Part shown: positions 1 through 6,812 of the stretch, piece after piece
Layout of the letters: the number at the start of each line of letters is the position of its first letter
How positions within the stretch are numbered: position 1 is the first letter of the stretch
Source of the DNA: Gammaproteobacteria bacterium
GTDB taxonomy: Bacteria > Pseudomonadota > Gammaproteobacteria > Burkholderiales > Burkholderiaceae_C
Length of the DNA stretch: 8,808 bases
Direction of reading: 5' to 3'
NCBI GenBank assembly: GCA_030054245.1
Contig: JASGCH010000044.1
Coordinates: 1-8,808 of the forward strand
The notes under the pieces: model-generated
Databases searched by the model: none
What the model saw: only the letters and a program-made list of their open reading frames with translations
Told to the model about the DNA's origin: nothing
Position numbers and translations under genes: made by a program

Positions 1-2116
1 CCACCCATAGTGCAATTTTAGCACGCGTGAGGGCTACATACCATAAACGAGTCATTTCACGCATGTCAGCAGTTGTATCCTTCTTTCGTAAATCTGTGAA
101 GGGTAAGAAGGGCAAAGCCACCACATTAAATTGCAAACCTTTGCTTTTGTGGATGGTTAAAATTTGTACTAAATTGGCATCACTTTCTAAGCGCAGTATA
201 TGCTCCTCGGCTGGTTCTAACCCGTCTTGTTGAAACACTTGTTTGGCGTACCAATTGACCAACGCCAATGGACTGGTATAAGTGGCCTGTGCCCGCCTCA
301 TCAGGCGTCCTAAATGTAGCAAATTGGTGAGTTTGCGTTCTTGGTGAGACTGCCAATGTGATAGTAAATCTAACTGATGTATCAATTGCCATAACATAGC
401 CATGACGCCATTTTTCTGCCAAATTTCTAGGAGCGGATAAAATATATTTTGCATCTTTTGCAACCAAGTATCATCGCCTAAATGCTGGTTTAAAGTTTGA
501 AAATCATAACCAATCGTCGCACTGAGCAAAGCCGCGCGTACTTTAAGTGGATGGTAGGGCTCCAACACGGCTAATAGAATGCTATACAAATCTTTGGCTT
601 CTACCGTGTGAAAAACACTTTCCCTTTCAGATAAGTAAATACTGCTGAGCCCTCTTTTTTTTAAAGCTTGTCTGACTAAATCAGCTTGATCCCCGGTTTT
701 TACCAAGATAGCAATGTCTTTTGGTTGTAAGCTCTCGAAGTGATGATTATGGTCTGTAAAGCCACAATGACTGTGGTTTAGCCAGGTCACGATCTGTTCG
801 GCGCACCGCTGGGCACTATGTTTTTCAGCGATTTTTCTGGGACCAGTCTCATCTATGAAATCGATCATTAAAGGGGCATGCTCCAAGGCTGGGTAAGTCC
901 AATTCTTGGAAGTTCCATGAGCTTCAACCGGCAAAAAAGGAATTTTTGTTTGATAACCAAAAGCCCCATTGTCGTCTTGATTGATAACATCTCCTTGTGC
1001 AAACCAATGGTTAACCATGTCCACCACGGCCGTACTAGAGCGAAAATTAGTGGCTAAATGATGGATGCGCTGATTTACGGCTTGTTTTGCCAATAAATAG
1101 TTGTCAATGTCGGCACCGCGAAACGCGTAAATCGATTGCTTCGGGTCACCTATCATGAATAACCCACAATCGGATCTATTTTCAGCCATTGCGTAGATTT
1201 TATTAAAAACTTCGTATTGGAGTTTGGAGGTATCCTGAAACTCGTCTATCATGACAATAGGGTATTTCTGGCGTATCTTGGGTATGAGTTCTGGATGATA
1301 GCACAATAAGTCGTTAACTTTTTGTAAATAATCGTTGTATGTCCAACTGTCTAAGGCGATTTTCCGAGCGCTGACTTTGTGCGCAATGTGGTTAAAAGCG
1401 AGAGTGATCAGTGTCTCTGGAGGCTTGCTGGGTTTTTTCTTTAGGGGTAGTGGCTCAGCTTCTAGCCAATCGCTTAAAGATCTAGTTACACCCGAAATAT
1501 GGGGCACTAAAACCAAATTTTTGCGCATAGCGTTTATGGATTTTTCTAGTTCTTTGGGTGAAACCTGAGGCCAAATTTCGCATAATTTAGCAAATTGCTG
1601 GGCGTTCAGGGTGTAACACTCTTCGCGCCAATAATCCAAAAGGGCTTCTTGCCATAGCGATTCTTCGTCGGTGCATAGTTGCGTGTTGGCACTGATTTGA
1701 CTATACCAACTGTACTCTCTTAAAATTTGCTGACACCAAGCATCTATGGTGCGAATTTGGGCTTGGTCGATGTCTTCTTTGGCTTTATGCAAACAAGCCC
1801 GGGCTAGGTTGGCCTTGCCAAACCGTTGGCACCATACATTGCCAAAAGAAGTGCTTACCTCCCAAGCCCCCAGTACTTCGTAGATCCTTTGGCGAATACG
1901 ATCAAAAAGTTCGCTGGTGGCCGCTTTGGTGAAGGTCAATACCAGTATGGATTTGACCTCGATGGGAGGAGAGCTAGATGTGCTTGGATTTTCTAGGTGG
2001 TATAACAAAGCCCGAAGATACAGCTCGGTAATCGAGTAAGTCTTGCCTGTTCCGGCACTGGCTTCTATAAGGTGACTACCCAATAAATGGAGTCCGAAGA
2101 TGTCTAAATACTGCAT
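1..2116 (-). CDS. recB: RecB, exonuclease V (RecBCD) beta subunit, 3' end beyond window
   Basis: RecB is the 3'-to-5' SF1A helicase and nuclease subunit of RecBCD, which processes double-strand breaks for RecA-dependent repair. The window holds 705 codons with no internal stop. Motifs seen: Walker A ASAGTGKT (residues 19-26, Lys25), motif Ia LTFTKAA (60-66), a TIDAWC element (123-128), Walker B MIDEFQDT (Asp291-Glu292), GDPKQSIYAFRGAD (323-336), NFRSS (357-361), TIHKSKGL (654-661) and YVALTRAK (693-700). The C-terminal nuclease domain lies outside. The ATG is supported by AAGGAAG seven bases upstream and by Walker A starting near residue 19, as expected. Compared with E. coli RecB recalled from memory, the stretch between Walker A and Walker B is about 90 residues shorter and the motif V-VI linker about 30 shorter, both in frame. 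It lies 61 bp after recC, probably in the same operon. The family call is very secure. Confidence 0.96.
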   Translation of the reverse strand, partial: MQYLDIFGLHLLGSHLIEASAGTGKTYSITELYLRALLYHLENPSTSSSPPIEVKSILVLTFTKAATSELFDRIRQRIYEVLGAWEVSTSFGNVWCQRFGKANLARACLHKAKEDIDQAQIRTIDAWCQQILREYSWYSQISANTQLCTDEESLWQEALLDYWREECYTLNAQQFAKLCEIWPQVSPKELEKSINAMRKNLVLVPHISGVTRSLSDWLEAEPLPLKKKPSKPPETLITLAFNHIAHKVSARKIALDSWTYNDYLQKVNDLLCYHPELIPKIRQKYPIVMIDEFQDTSKLQYEVFNKIYAMAENRSDCGLFMIGDPKQSIYAFRGADIDNYLLAKQAVNQRIHHLATNFRSSTAVVDMVNHWFAQGDVINQDDNGAFGYQTKIPFLPVEAHGTSKNWTYPALEHAPLMIDFIDETGPRKIAEKHSAQRCAEQIVTWLNHSHCGFTDHNHHFESLQPKDIAILVKTGDQADLVRQALKKRGLSSIYLSERESVFHTVEAKDLYSILLAVLEPYHPLKVRAALLSATIGYDFQTLNQHLGDDTWLQKMQNIFYPLLEIWQKNGVMAMLWQLIHQLDLLSHWQSHQERKLTNLLHLGRLMRRAQATYTSPLALVNWYAKQVFQQDGLEPAEEHILRLESDANLVQILTIHKSKGLQFNVVALPFLPFTDLRKKDTTADMREMTRLWYVALTRAKIALWV

Positions 2117-2123
2117 AAAGTGA

Positions 2124-2130
2124 CTTCCTT
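2124..2130 (-). promoter_or_regulatory. Shine-Dalgarno sequence of recB
   Basis: On the minus strand AAGGAAG lies seven bases before the recB ATG. It is the only strong ribosome binding site in front of any gene start in the window, and it fixes the recB start. The same bases form the 3' arm of a possible hairpin (2124-2148). Confidence 0.75.
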
Positions 2131-2148
2131 GCAAGCAACAAGGCGAAG
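2124..2148 (-). promoter_or_regulatory. Possible RBS-occluding hairpin in the recC-recB gap
   Basis: Read on the minus strand, CTT-CG-CCTTG pairs with CAAGG-AAG around a seven-base loop (TTGCTTG). This gives a 5-bp stem plus a 3-bp outer stem separated by a two-base bulge. All seven bases of the recB Shine-Dalgarno sequence are in the paired 3' arm. The pairing is seen directly; an effect on recB translation is inference. The stem is short, so it may be chance. Confidence 0.3.
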
Positions 2149-2177
2149 TGTTAAAAGAAAGACTCTTGCGTCGTCGG

Positions 2178-5100
2178 TCACACCGATTCAAGGCCTACAA
2201 CGGTTTGTGCCCAGCTCGTAAAAGGGTTATAAATTTTCTCTATGCCCTCTGCATACAAAGGGTCTTGCTGTAGATCTGCCAAGCGTTCATAAAATCGTCC
2301 AAATCCCAGTAATTTTAATTTCTCACCTTCTGTAAAATTCGTGCCTTCATAAGTATCCATGACGGTCTGATTGGAATGATCCCCTAGGGTGGCCAGTGCT
2401 CCTTGTACTGCAGTTCTTATCGGTAAAGGCATGATCTGAGTTTGTCCTTGCCGCCAAAAAGATAAAATATCCTTTAAGGGTGCAAGGGGAGGAATCGGCA
2501 ATGTTAATTTTTGCCCTGGACTGATGACGACGCCGGCTTGAGGATACCCTAATGCCGCAAAAAACAACATTTCCAACCAATACGGAAATAATTTATAAAG
2601 TGTCGAGGAAGGTTTTTTTTCATTCAGTGATTGGGCAGTTAACCAACAATACTGAGTGGTATCCACATTCTTTAGATGCAAGCCTGACCAAGGGAGGTTG
2701 AGTACCAGTTTAATGTCTTGAAAAACATATTCTAACTTCGCTCTTGGCAGATCGAGGCGGGTGTTTTGACTTCGCCATGTTTGCCAATCATGATACCAAT
2801 TGAAAAATTTTTCCTTACAGATGGCGAGCCCATGTTGCCCAGCGGCGCCCACCGGTAGGCTTTGGTTAATTTGCCAGTTTCTCCATAATGAATCAATGGC
2901 ATCTCTTGGTTGCAGTCGTTCTTCATGGTAAAGTATGGTTGCAAATAATTCGTTAAATAGGTGAAATTCTTGCAAAGGATTGATAGCCATGGATTCGTTA
3001 AGTTCATAGACCTTAGGCGGCTTGGTAAACCCTGCATGCCAATGGGTTTGTACATAAGCTTTGATGGGATCACGCCAAAACTCATAGAGTGAGGTCATAT
3101 TCACAGGAGGCAAGTTGCCGATAGGTGTTTCCGGCCTAGCAGAATTTTTTGGCCAGGAAGTTGAGTTGGATTGCGGCTTATGTAGTCCTTGCCATTCTTT
3201 GGAAAAAGTAAAGTTGGGGTAAGTAGCATCAAAATATTTCAAGCTAAATGCCTGAAGGGGATGCTTTTGGATGAATGATGGTAAGGCTTGATTTCCCCAG
3301 ATGAGTTGGATTTCGTCTTGTAGGCGTTGGACTAAAATACTAGGCAAACTTGGACTATCGTCAATCTCATTATTTCCTGACCAACTAAGATACCACTTTT
3401 GCCGAGCAGACAGTAATGCCAATAACATGAGTTCTCTATCATCCTCCAGATGGCTACGATCACCCAACTTCGGCATCCCGGATAAGGCTATCAGGTCTAT
3501 ATCGGATGGAGGTGTTAGATGAGGAAATACTTGCTCGTTCATACCCAACATACACAATATTTTACAAGGGATTCCTCGCATCAAACCGATGTCGCTAAAT
3601 TGCAGTTTGCCATATGGAGTTGACGCGTAATGAGTCGTTTGGGTGAGGGGTAGTAACCAGGACTCATAGACCAAGTCTAGGGTCATGGCGGTGTTATAAC
3701 CGCTAGATTGACATTGGTTTACCCAGGTTTGCAAGCTACTCAGGTAGTTGGCGAGTGCCGGAAAGTCTGAATTAAATGTAAAGGTTAGGAGTGTCGTTAG
3801 AGTATCTCGCCAATCTGGTGCCGAATGTACATGGTTAAGGGTCTCTGACCAGGTTTTTAACAAATGCCAGAACTGGGCTACCATGGTGAGTACATCCGAA
3901 TCTATTCCTAAATCGGTAGCAAAAGGAAAAAATCCTTGTGAGCTTTGGGTTTCAGACCAGTTGATGGAGTCGCATGGACCAGTTATTTCGCCCATCAATA
4001 ATCGGTTGATGCCGTAGAGCAAAGAGTTTTCAGCAAATGGATGGCCTAAGCCTTGTGCCAATCGGTGTTGTGCGTCTAAGCCCCAACGGGCATGAGCTTC
4101 ATATAGGGCTTCCTTTAAGAATAACAGAGTATCTGATTCTAGCGTGTATTTTTCCACAAATACGGGTTCGCTGAGTAAATCAAAAAATTCATCGATATCC
4201 ATTTTGGATTTATTGATTAACAATAATTTGGGTAAACAGGTTTGGATCGGGTCTTTAGATTGAGTTTCGGCAATCGCGTAAGGAATAAATCGATTATCTG
4301 AAATGGCATAGCGACCAAAAACCGCTTGGATCTCTGGCGTCACTTCTACAAGGTTGGGAATGGCAATATGGATGTCTTGTAAGCGCAAATGAGGGTCTTG
4401 TTGCAACCATCTTAAGACTTGATCGTGCAATACTTCTAATTCTCGATAGATGCTGTGACACGATACAAATTGTATGGATTCATCAACAGGTTTTAAGGGT
4501 GATGGGTGATGGGTGGCTAGCGTTCTTACACGGGCTTGCAATTGCCCGAGCAAGGTGGATTCGCCAGCAATCGGTGGATTGTCAAAAATATCTATTCTTT
4601 GCAAATGATGGTGTTCCAATAATTCCAATGAATTGAGTTGCAACAAATAGTCTCGAATGGGTTTCCCACCGTCAAGCAATAGGCTGGGTAAGCGTGGATG
4701 GATGACATCAGTCAGAGTATCGCTAGAGGAGCCACTAAGATGCCAACTTTCTACCCAATCTTCTTGACACGGATTGATGACGGTTAAAAATACTTGACTC
4801 CGTGGGCTCAGGGCTTGTAAGAGAGACAGCATATAAGGAGATAACCTTAAACCTCCAAATACGCATATCCTTTGTGGAAAATCGGCTTGCTCAGGCGAAT
4901 TTTTCACAAACTGCAAGGTTTTAGCCAATACATGAATGGGCCAGCTGGCTTTTTGCTCATCAGAACTTTCTATATTTAATAATTGCCAGAGTTGGACTTG
5001 CCAAAGTTGGCTTTCTGGAACAGGTAAGCTCTGTTGATTCAGGCGTAATACTTCTTTCCCGGTTAGCCAGTCATGTAGCCAATCCGGTCTATACATTTGA

Positions 5101-5516
5101 TACTCCATCAAATGCAAGGCGATCCGCCGAGCTTTTTGAAACTTTTGTCGCTCGTTGGATAATGCCGAAAAATGAGTCCGCAAGGAGTCAATTTTAGGTA
5201 CTAGCTTTAAAATTTGCCAAGTAAGGGATTGCTCGTTTTGATCTTCATCTAAGTCACCGGTGATGACTCGCCTTTTCTGGTGTAATTGGTGCAAAAACAA
5301 ATTCGGGGACACAAATTTTACACCAGCACAGATTCCCCATTTATGGCTTAGCTGTACTTCCAGCCATTGTGCCATGGTGGCATTGTGCACTAGAAATACT
5401 TCTTTTTCTAAGGGAGGGAGAGGATAACGAGCCATCAGTTCTACCAATAGATCCAATAATCGTTCGGCTAAATTGCTATGTAGGACGAAAAATCCCCCAG
5501 GAATACGCGGATTCAT
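2178..5516 (-). CDS. recC: RecC, exonuclease V (RecBCD) gamma subunit
   Basis: RecC is the scaffold of RecBCD. It splits the DNA strands, feeds them to RecB and RecD, and in E. coli scans the 3' strand for Chi through a dead helicase-like domain. The product is 1112 aa against 1122 in E. coli, so it is complete. Matching landmarks are HSN (13-15), MAQWL (48-52), MYRPDWL (141-147), INPC (247-250), AVFG (398-401), IPYAI (411-415), LMRGIPCKILCMLGMNE (645-661) and GDRS (685-688) followed by EDDRE. No Walker motif is present, as expected for RecC. Most residues at E. coli Chi-contact positions differ (see findings). The start is less certain: no Shine-Dalgarno sequence precedes the ATG, but homology begins by residue 10 and an in-frame TGA lies 16 codons upstream. 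It reads towards recB, 61 bp on, with no ptrA between. Confidence 0.96.
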   Translation of the reverse strand: MNPRIPGGFFVLHSNLAERLLDLLVELMARYPLPPLEKEVFLVHNATMAQWLEVQLSHKWGICAGVKFVSPNLFLHQLHQKRRVITGDLDEDQNEQSLTWQILKLVPKIDSLRTHFSALSNERQKFQKARRIALHLMEYQMYRPDWLHDWLTGKEVLRLNQQSLPVPESQLWQVQLWQLLNIESSDEQKASWPIHVLAKTLQFVKNSPEQADFPQRICVFGGLRLSPYMLSLLQALSPRSQVFLTVINPCQEDWVESWHLSGSSSDTLTDVIHPRLPSLLLDGGKPIRDYLLQLNSLELLEHHHLQRIDIFDNPPIAGESTLLGQLQARVRTLATHHPSPLKPVDESIQFVSCHSIYRELEVLHDQVLRWLQQDPHLRLQDIHIAIPNLVEVTPEIQAVFGRYAISDNRFIPYAIAETQSKDPIQTCLPKLLLINKSKMDIDEFFDLLSEPVFVEKYTLESDTLLFLKEALYEAHARWGLDAQHRLAQGLGHPFAENSLLYGINRLLMGEITGPCDSINWSETQSSQGFFPFATDLGIDSDVLTMVAQFWHLLKTWSETLNHVHSAPDWRDTLTTLLTFTFNSDFPALANYLSSLQTWVNQCQSSGYNTAMTLDLVYESWLLPLTQTTHYASTPYGKLQFSDIGLMRGIPCKILCMLGMNEQVFPHLTPPSDIDLIALSGMPKLGDRSHLEDDRELMLLALLSARQKWYLSWSGNNEIDDSPSLPSILVQRLQDEIQLIWGNQALPSFIQKHPLQAFSLKYFDATYPNFTFSKEWQGLHKPQSNSTSWPKNSARPETPIGNLPPVNMTSLYEFWRDPIKAYVQTHWHAGFTKPPKVYELNESMAINPLQEFHLFNELFATILYHEERLQPRDAIDSLWRNWQINQSLPVGAAGQHGLAICKEKFFNWYHDWQTWRSQNTRLDLPRAKLEYVFQDIKLVLNLPWSGLHLKNVDTTQYCWLTAQSLNEKKPSSTLYKLFPYWLEMLFFAALGYPQAGVVISPGQKLTLPIPPLAPLKDILSFWRQGQTQIMPLPIRTAVQGALATLGDHSNQTVMDTYEGTNFTEGEKLKLLGFGRFYERLADLQQDPLYAEGIEKIYNPFTSWAQTVVGLESV

Positions 5517-5651
5517 AGTAGGTGATGTGACAGACAGTGGTGGAAGGACGCAGAACGATTGTCAGACTTTTGCACCATCGGCTGGTGGCACCCCATAACG
5601 CAGTAATTTGGCAGTGCAGTCGGCGTTGAAGTTGATGGCACCCCTATCGGA
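5517..5651 (-). other. fbp-recC intergenic leader, GC-rich with short repeats
   Basis: This 135-bp gap holds no gene I can defend. Immediately after the fbp TAA, 29 further sense codons run in the fbp frame to a TGA at 5562-5564; 48 of those 87 bases are G or C (55%), above the neighbouring genes by eye. GGGGTGCCA (minus strand) occurs twice, at 5636-5644 and 5586-5594, exactly 50 bp apart. CCCCTA/TAGGGG forms a 6-bp stem with an 11-base loop across the fbp stop (5641-5663), and CACCA/TGGTG forms a 5-bp stem around 5573-5587. Neither stem is followed by a T run, so I do not call a terminator. I find no convincing recC promoter or ribosome binding site. Confidence 0.6.
5581..5588 (+). other. 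Exact match to the E. coli Chi octamer
   Basis: GCTGGTGG, the E. coli Chi sequence, occurs once here on the plus strand, inside the recC leader. The match is certain. Function is doubtful: Chi sequences differ between genera and this RecC has lost most E. coli-type Chi-contact residues. About 0.27 copies are expected by chance on both strands in a window of this size. Confidence 0.25.
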
Positions 5652-6623
5652 TTAGTCTAGGGGAGGTACTAACATTTTTTGTAAACGGGCTACTTCGTTT
5701 TTTGAGCCTAAAATGACACTGGTTTTTTGATGAATATGGTGAGCAATGAGGTCTAAGATCGGGGATGATTCAGTGATCGCCATACCGTCGGCTTGTTCTA
5801 CAATCATTGCCATTGGAAAGCCCTCATAGACTAAGCGAAGTTTTCCCGCTTGTTTAGGATTGCGTTGATCCCATGGATATAAAAATATCCCTCCTCGACG
5901 CAAAATTCTATGGACATCGGCTACCATACTAGCAGTCCAGCGCATATTGTAGTCCTTGCCCTGAAAACCAGCCGCCCCATCCAGCCAAGATAGGTATTGA
6001 TGTTGCACTTCAACCTGCCAATGACGAAAATTACTCGCATTGATGGCAAACTCTTGGCAATTTCGTGGTATTCGGAGCTTGTCGTGTATGAGCAACCAAT
6101 CTCCCTCATGCCAAACAAATTCAGCTACACCTTCGCCACAAGTTAGAATTAAAGCGGTTTGTGGCCCATAACTGGCAAACCCTGCTAATAGGAGATCTCG
6201 GCCGTTTATTTCATATCCGTTAGGGGTGGTCTTCATTTTTTTCCACACGCCAAAGATGCTGCCAACGGTCATATTGATGTCCACATTGCTCGAACCGTCT
6301 AAGGGATCAAACGCTACTACAAAATCACATTGGGTATGATCAAACTTATAGAGGGTGTCGTTTTCTTCGGATATGGCCCAAGTGAGAGCACTGGAGTTTT
6401 GTAGATTTTTTAGGAATAGGTTATTGGCAATGATATCCGCTGATTTTTGAGGTTCCCCGTGAATATTGTGGCTCTTAGGCGGTGGGGTGAGTTCTTGATC
6501 GATTCTTTTGTTCAGATACTCAGAGATTTGTTGACAGGAGCGGACCAATTGCTCGGCGATACCTTGCAAATCTGGATAAGTTTCTATTATTTTTTGACTT
6601 TTTAAATAGTGGGCGATATTCAT
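5652..6623 (-). CDS. fbp: Class I fructose-1,6-bisphosphatase
   Basis: This cytosolic enzyme hydrolyses fructose 1,6-bisphosphate to fructose 6-phosphate and phosphate, the committed gluconeogenic step, using divalent metal ions. The product is 323 aa, close to E. coli Fbp (332). Diagnostic features are HGEPQKSAD (55-63), SEEN (85-88) and the signature DPLDGSSN (106-113), whose Asp106, Leu108 and Asp109 correspond to the metal-binding loop. Further on are NMRWTASMVADVHR (226-239), GGIFLYPWD (244-252) and KLRLVYEGFPM (261-271), with Glu267 as the last metal ligand. The fold is therefore complete with no missing catalytic residue. The ATG is constrained by an in-frame TAA two codons upstream, although no clear Shine-Dalgarno sequence is visible. 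It is flanked by 189 bp upstream and 135 bp downstream, so it is probably its own transcription unit or only loosely coupled to its neighbours. Confidence 0.97.
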   Translation of the reverse strand: MNIAHYLKSQKIIETYPDLQGIAEQLVRSCQQISEYLNKRIDQELTPPPKSHNIHGEPQKSADIIANNLFLKNLQNSSALTWAISEENDTLYKFDHTQCDFVVAFDPLDGSSNVDINMTVGSIFGVWKKMKTTPNGYEINGRDLLLAGFASYGPQTALILTCGEGVAEFVWHEGDWLLIHDKLRIPRNCQEFAINASNFRHWQVEVQHQYLSWLDGAAGFQGKDYNMRWTASMVADVHRILRRGGIFLYPWDQRNPKQAGKLRLVYEGFPMAMIVEQADGMAITESSPILDLIAHHIHQKTSVILGSKNEVARLQKMLVPPLD

Positions 6624-6812
6624 AGTTTAAGCAATAGTTTTGACTATAGGGTTATATCCTTGGATTTACCGCGGGTTGTCAAATAGCTACCACCTGATTC
6701 ACCCTTTAATAAACCATTTGGCTGGTGTGCAAATCCCAATGGGTAAGTGTGGTAACCACGGTACAACTATTTTAAAAAGGTTTGACTGTCAGGTTTGCAT
6801 GATATGATAGGA
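6624..6812 (-). other. pepN-fbp intergenic region
   Basis: This 189-bp gap contains no gene. Two short palindromes sit close together: CCCAATGGG (6735-6743) and GTGGTAACCAC (6749-6759), centres 15 bp apart. A 7-bp direct repeat, AGGTTTG, occurs at 6778-6784 and 6791-6797. No stem followed by a T run marks the end of pepN. A possible fbp promoter lies at 6651-6682. Either palindrome could be an operator, but both are short enough to be chance. Confidence 0.5.
6651..6682 (-). promoter_or_regulatory. Possible sigma-70 promoter for fbp
   Basis: On the minus strand a perfect -35 hexamer TTGACA (6677-6682) is followed, after 20 bases, by TATAAC (6651-6656), five of six matches to the -10 consensus. 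This would give a leader of about 20 nt before the fbp ATG. The 20-base spacer is longer than the preferred 16-18, which lowers confidence; the alternative GATATA at an 18-base spacing is a poorer match. Confidence 0.27.

Noticed and set aside
180..467. 95-residue minus-strand open frame
   Set aside because: It is out of frame within recB, whose own frame here carries clear RecB homology.
1335..1568. 77-residue plus-strand open frame
   Set aside because: It is antisense to recB, has no recognisable protein features, and recB is continuous across it.
1..2116. recB as a pseudogene, because no long complete open frame is bounded within the window
   Set aside because: The frame is open without stops from the ATG to the window edge; it merely runs out of the window.
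2732..3085. 117-residue minus-strand open frame
   Set aside because: It overlaps recC in another frame; the composition is that of a shadow frame and RecC homology covers the region.
3301..4017. Two plus-strand open frames of 73 and 89 residues
   Set aside because: Both are antisense to well-conserved parts of recC and show no domain or ribosome binding site.
5641..5663. Possible terminator after fbp (CCCCTA/TAGGGG stem)
   Set aside because: The stem is only 6 bp with an 11-base loop, spans the stop codon and has no following T run.
6778..6797. Tandem AGGTTTG repeat after pepN as a terminator or operator
   Set aside because: The two copies are direct repeats, not inverted, so they form no hairpin, and 7 bp is within chance.
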